A stretch of 64,000 nucleotides of DNA from Aptenodytes patagonicus (lineage: Eukaryota; Chordata; Aves; Sphenisciformes; Spheniscidae): contig NC_134951.1 of NCBI RefSeq assembly GCF_965638725.1, forward strand, positions 25,799,746 to 25,863,745, written 5' to 3'. Below, piece by piece: positions 59,758-64,000 of this stretch; the first letter of the stretch is position 1, and each line of letters opens with the position of its first letter. The notes beneath the pieces were generated by a model, which worked only from the letters and a program-made list of their open reading frames with translations, was not told the DNA's origin and made no database searches. Both the position numbers and the translations under genes were made by a program.

Positions 59758-61260
59758 TAATGAACCAGTCAACTGCCTTATCAGATAAAGCGGCTGCTAC
59801 AGGAAACGCTACCCAAGATGGTCAAGGAAGTATGGTATCAGTGTCAACAATTTATTATAAATTTTGACATAAAATTGTATCTCTCCTAAATCCCTCTGTG
59901 TCTAAATTGTGGTTCATAGCAACATTATCCTTTGTTCTCCATTTTTAAGTTATACATCTAGACTGAATTTCTATTAAAACTATAGTTTGTTTGTTTGTTT
60001 TTTAAATATGCATAAGTAATTCCATAGGTTGAAGTCTATATCTTCTTACATAGGTTTTTCGTCATAGGCACACCTCTCAGATGAAGGACAAAATCTTGAA
60101 CAAAGGAATAACAATAGCAAAACATTGAGAAAACTCAAACTCTTATTTTAGAAATGAAAATTTTCTAAAATAATCTAAACGGTTATGTGTGTGGCATAAG
60201 GTTTTCAGTATAGCAAGTTTGAGACAGACACTTTGGATACAATCATGGTTCCTCATAAAAGGAGACCAAGACACAGTTCCTGAATTCAAGGCTAACTTGT
60301 GGGCTTCAGTTGTATCCACTTTGCTTAGTACTAGCTTCTTCTAGAATAGATTGTCCTTGTCACCTTGCCCTACAGCATTTGGACCTAGATTTCCTTGTCT
60401 AAATGCATGCTTGTAAACAGTGTGTGTCTTGAAGCCAGCTGCTTTATTCTGTCTGCATCTATACTGTTAAACTCACTCTCCAAAATGGGGTGGCTGCATC
60501 CAAAGTAGCTGTTGAGAATGATCTTCAGCACACACTAGCTTGCAAAGTATTTGTGCATTGTTTGATGGAGTGTTAGTTGGGATGGGCGAAAACCATTCTG
60601 GGGACAATTCTAAGAGCATAATGGTCTAGGTGATCAAGTACTAGCATCGATGACCTATGCCCTGGCACTGTTCAATTGGCAGTATGGATGTGGCCTCTGG
60701 ATGCCATCTGCTTCCCCTTACTCCAGGACATTACTGTTTCACAGACATTTTTGTCTGCTTAAAATGTGTGAAATAATGTGAAGGCTGTGATCCAGGCTAC
60801 CACTGTGGCATGTTTACAGTATGAAGCAGATATGTGGCACATACTTTGGCTTGTGAATGCAAAGACTGCAGGAATTGTTCAGGGCAGAAGGATCTATGAT
60901 TCTAAAATTCCGGTGATGTCCCACTTTGCTTTGGGACTTTGTTGAGGAAGTTATTCTAGATGAATGACCAGATTTTTTTTCTTGGACACACCTAGTTTTA
61001 TCTTGGAGAAAGTTTAAACTGGAGCCATGCAAGGTTATAGTCAAAGGGTATAGACAAAGGCAGTTATAGTATTATGAAGGTCCAGACCCTTTTTTATTTA
61101 TAATGTAGATGACTATATATCCATTACTGAAAAATGAGTGTAAGTCATCTTAAACAAAAATCTCAACTATCACTTAACTCCGAAGATACAAATGTCCATC
61201 ACTGCAACAGGTCCCAGGTGACAACAAACCCTGAGATCATATTTATACCATCATGCATTC
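59758..61260. other. CSMD1 intron segment, no recognised feature
   Basis: Between the CR1 fragment and ERV 2 there is about 1.5 kb without recognised content. The part at 60240-61000 is less AT-rich than the intron around it. Confidence 0.5.
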
Positions 61261-61800
61261 TGTCCTGGTTTTGGCAGGGATAGAGTTAATTCCTTTCTAG
61301 TAGCTAGTACAGTGTTTTGGATTTAGGGTGAGAATAAAGTTGATAACGCACCGATGTTTTAGTTGTTGCTAGGTAATGCTTACACTAGCCAAGGACTTTG
61401 CAGCTTCCCATGCTCTACCAACTGAGAAGGCTGCAGGTGCACGAGAAGCTGGGAGGGGGCACAGCCAAACTGGCCAAAGGGACATTCCATACCATGTGAC
61501 GTCATGCTCAGTACATAAACTGGGGAAAGCTGGCCGGGGGGGGCCGCTGCTCAGGGACTGTCTGGGCATTGGTCGGCGGGTGGTGAGCAATTGTACTGTG
61601 CATCACTTGTTTTGTGTATTATTATTATTATCATATTATTATTATTATCATTTTATTTCAATTATTAAACTGTTTTTATCTCAACCCACGAGTTTTTCTC
61701 ACTTGTGCTCTTCCAGTTCTCTCCCCATCCCACCGGGTGGGGGGGGAGTGAGCGAGCGGCTGCGTGGTGCTTAGTTGCCGACTGAAGTTAAACCACGACA
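61261..61800 (+). mobile_element. 5' LTR of endogenous retrovirus 2 (younger copy)
   Basis: A complete 540-bp LTR, TGTCCTGG to CGACA, is collinear with the solo LTR at 45376. It has the CRE (61497-61504), TATA-like ACATAAA and ATTAAA (61664-61669), and is followed directly by the primer-binding site and internal region. It lies upstream of the CSMD1 exon at 58562, presumably in an intron, antisense to the gene. The 3' LTR would lie beyond the window. Confidence 0.95.
61497..61522 (+). promoter_or_regulatory. LTR of ERV 2 core promoter: CRE plus TATA-like box
   Basis: A perfect CRE (TGACGTCA) followed by GCTCAGTACATAAAC, identical in arrangement to the other LTRs. Confidence 0.6.
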
Positions 61801-61808
61801 GTCCTTTT

Positions 61809-61826
61809 TGGCGCCCAACGTGGGGC
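61809..61826 (+). other. primer-binding site, tRNA-Lys type
   Basis: TGGCGCCCAACGTGGGGC starts eight bases after the LTR end. It is the complement expected for the 3' end of tRNA-Lys(1,2), as known from simian betaretroviruses. It primes minus-strand DNA synthesis. Confidence 0.88.
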
Positions 61827-61902
61827 ACGAAGGGTTTGAGATAATAGCAGATTAACCGGAGTGTATTAAGGAACTTATATCTGTTAGTAGTAGTGGGTCA
61901 CA

Positions 61903-62385
61903 ATGTTGGTTTCTCTGTTCTCGATATTGATTTGTATAATCTGCATCGTGCTCTTTTTCCTGCTGTACATGTTAAAGATTGGTGTTGGGTTTTGCAGTTT
62001 GCTGTGGTCTGCAGTGAATAGTGATGTCTCGCTTGTGAGGTTTGTTTTTAGAACATTGACCTTGACGTTAGTGTGGTATGTAAGTTTCGCAATGAAGCCG
62101 TTACTGTACCACGGAGACCATTTCGTGGAGACAACTAGCAATTGCAGTAACTTTTCTGAGAGTTTTTTTACGGAGGAAATACAGAATGGCAGTGTCACTA
62201 CCTTCTTCTATGATGTTTCCTCCTTCATTACAGTAACTTTTCAGTATTTTGAACATCCTTGGGCAGTTAAGATACTTCTATTAATACTTCTTGGGAATAT
62301 TGTTTTGGTTTTGTCTAAAGTTGGTAAGCAATTTAAGAATATCATTGAGAGATCTGCCCCAAGGCTGAATAATTATGAGTGGTAG
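61903..62385 (+). CDS. pre-gag hydrophobic ORF of ERV 2 (160 aa)
   Basis: The ORF has an ATG with A at -3 and runs 160 codons to TAG. Three hydrophobic stretches stand out: residues 5-24, 44-63 and 122-139. Between the second and third lie several N-glycosylation sequons (NCS, NFS, NGS at about residues 80-97), which suggests a membrane protein with a lumenal or outer loop. It lies in the same frame as the following gag-like start at 62401, separated by one TAG and 12 nt. The end of the ORF (about residues 115-150) corresponds to the start of the gag-like frame of ERV 1, so it is a conserved part of the family. I do not recognise the protein; a Gag leader or an accessory membrane protein are possible. 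Confidence 0.6.
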   Translation: MLVSLFSILICIICIVLFFLLYMLKIGVGFCSLLWSAVNSDVSLVRFVFRTLTLTLVWYVSFAMKPLLYHGDHFVETTSNCSNFSESFFTEEIQNGSVTTFFYDVSSFITVTFQYFEHPWAVKILLLILLGNIVLVLSKVGKQFKNIIERSAPRLNNYEW

Positions 62386-62400
62386 GGTGTGTGGGACAAG

Positions 62401-62553
62401 ATGGGCAAGTACCTAGGCCAATGGGCACCCCCAGTGTTTTGGAACTTCACTCCTGAGCAAGTGCAGAATCCTGAAAAGTTAGTAGAATATTTGGACAAAG
62501 TATGCTGTCACCCTGGCAACTCCAGAGAGATGCAGATCATTGCAATGTGCTGA
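62401..62553 (+). pseudogene. gag start of ERV 2, truncated by deletion
   Basis: The frame starts MGKYLGQW, with Gly at position 2 as for an N-myristoylated retroviral Gag, and continues for 50 codons to a TGA at 62551. The stop arises at the deletion joint, where the frame changes to that of the RNase H-integrase fragment. Confidence 0.6.
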
Positions 62554-63937
62554 AGAGGCCCCAATGTATAATGAACTACCAGAAAATGAGAAGCAATATG
62601 CCCTGTTCACTGATGGGTCCTGTCGTCTTGTGGGAAAGCATCGGAGGTGGAAAGCTGCTGGATGGAGTCCTACGCGACAAGTTGTAGGAACTGCTGAAGG
62701 AGAAGGTGAATCGAGCCAATTTACAGAAGCAAAGGCCATCCAGCTGGCTTTAGATATTGCTGATCGAGAAAAGTGGCCAGTGCTCTATCTCTATACTGAC
62801 TCATGGATGGTGGCAAATGCCCTGTGGGGGTGGTTGCAGCAATGGAAGCAGAGCAACTGGCAGCGCAGAGGCAAACCCATGTGGGCTGCCGCATTGTGGC
62901 AAGATATTGCTGCCCGGGTGGAGAACCTGGTTGTAAAAGTCCGTCATGTAGATGCTCACGTACCCAAGAGTCGGGCCACTGAAGAACATCAAAACAACCA
63001 GCAGGTGGATCAGGCTGCTAAGATTGAAGTGGCTCAGGTGGGTCTGGACTGGCAACATAAGGGTGAATTATTTCTAGCTCGGTGGTCCCATGACACCTCA
63101 GGTCACCAAGGAAGAGATGCAACATACAGATGGGCTCGTGATCGAGGGGTGGACTTGACCATGGACACTATTGCGCAGGTTATCCATGAATGCGAAACAT
63201 GCGCTGCAATCAAGCAAGCCAAGCGGTTAAAGCCCCTCTGGTATGGAGGTCGACGGCTGAAATATAAATATGGGGAGGCCTGGCAGATCAATTATACCAC
63301 ACTCCCACAAACCCGCCAAGGCAAGCGCCACGTGCTTACAATGGTGGAGGCAACTACCGGATGGCTGGAAACATATCCCGTGCCCCATGCCACTGCCCGG
63401 AACACTATCCTGGGCCTTGAAAAGCAAGTCCTATGGCGACATGGCACCCCAGAAAGAATTGAGTCAGACAGTGGGACTCATTTCCGAAACAACCTGATAG
63501 ACACCTGGGCCAAAGGGCACGGCATTGAGTGGGTGTATCACATCCCCTGTCATGCACCAGCCCCTGGGAAAACTGAACGATACAATGGACTGTTAAAGAC
63601 TACACTGAGAGCAATGGGTGGTGGGACGTTCAAACATGGGGGGACACATTTAGCAAAGGCCACCTGGTTCGTCAACACGAGGGGATCTGCCAATCGAGCT
63701 GGCCCTGCCCAGTCAGAACTTTTACGTACTGTAGATGGGAATAAAGTCCCTGTAGTGCACATAAAATATATGCTGGGGAAGACAGTCTGGGTTATTCCTG
63801 CCTCGGGTAGAGGCAAACCCATCCGTGGGATTGCTTTTGCTCAAGGACCTGGGTGCACTTGGTGGATAATGCGGAAGGATGGGGAAGTCCGATGTGTACC
63901 TCAAGGGGATTTGATTTTGGGTGAGAATAGCCAGTGA
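62540..63937 (+). pseudogene. RNase H and integrase of ERV 2 (open, catalytic site altered)
   Basis: The frame is open for 465 codons, without a natural start. RNase H shows its acidic residues at about D25 (LFTDGS), E63 (FTEAKA), D87 (LYTDSW) and D138 (HVDAH). Integrase follows, with the HHCC zinc site at H184, H189, C218 and C221, and the core with D310 (ESDSGTHF) and E346 (GKTERYNG), spaced 35 residues apart as in retroviral D,D(35)E. The first core Asp is missing: the WQI block has Asn251 (codon 63290-63292). The C-terminal domain ends at GDLILGENSQ. Because the first Asp is required, the integrase should be inactive although the frame is open. Reverse transcriptase upstream has been deleted. 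Confidence 0.9.
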
Positions 63938-64000
63938 TCTGAATTATGTGATGTTAAGTACTAATTATAGTTATAATAGTTATACTAATAATACACAGAT

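Larger units (their letters stand above)
61801..64000 (+). mobile_element. internal region of endogenous retrovirus 2, internally deleted, runs off the window
   Basis: After the primer site come a pre-gag ORF (61903-62385), the first 50 codons of a gag-like frame (62401-62553), and then directly RNase H and integrase (62540-63937). Most of gag, all of protease and the reverse transcriptase are missing. The joint lies near 62541-62555. The retained ORFs are free of decay stops, so the insertion is much younger than ERV 1. It cannot replicate on its own and would depend on proteins from intact relatives. Confidence 0.92.

Noticed and set aside
61261..64000. ERV 2 as an intact provirus
   Set aside because: Reverse transcriptase, protease and most of gag are deleted and the integrase lacks a catalytic residue; the 3' end is outside the window.

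Overview
The window looks like bird nuclear DNA. It has CR1 LINE copies of several ages ending in the avian octamer-type tail, avian endogenous-retrovirus LTRs, and the 3' end of a deeply conserved vertebrate gene with short exons and long AT-rich introns. There is no sign of prokaryotic organisation. The species cannot be named from the sequence; a neognath bird is the best guess.

The one host gene is CSMD1 on the minus strand. Fourteen exons between 58744 and 24826 join without a break in phase and encode the last 650 residues. These are seven sushi (CCP) domains, about 150 residues of juxtamembrane stalk, one transmembrane helix, and a cytoplasmic tail with an NPMY motif and a Thr-Val-Val PDZ-ligand end. 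Every internal splice boundary has AG/GT signals. The 5' part of the gene lies beyond 64000. The 3' UTR runs from 24825 towards about 21.6 kb, with candidate poly(A) signals but no certain end. From there to position 1 I see no intact host gene.

Mobile DNA makes up most of the rest. An old endogenous retrovirus (838-5142, plus strand) keeps its 5' LTR, a degraded primer-binding site and gag-protease-RT in one reading frame broken only by stop codons; it lacks RNase H, integrase and a 3' LTR. A 540-bp solo LTR with an exact 5-bp target duplication (45376-45915) sits in a CSMD1 intron. A younger element (61261 to the window end) has a 540-bp LTR, a clean tRNA-Lys-type primer site, a 160-codon hydrophobic ORF ahead of gag, and a large internal deletion that brings the start of gag next to an open RNase H-integrase frame. 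The integrase has lost its first catalytic Asp. All three LTRs share a perfect CRE beside a TATA-like box. CR1 copies lie at 8.3, 12.8, 17.3, 45.1, 55.6, 56.5 and 59.3 kb; the 17.3-kb copy has an open ORF2 remnant with the RT FADD motif.

I did not find a clearly new biological system. The observations most worth checking are the pre-gag membrane-protein ORF, the internally deleted ERV, the shared CRE/TATA core of the LTRs, a decayed coding-like relic at 14.64-15.02 kb, and a G-rich run in the probable CSMD1 3' UTR.
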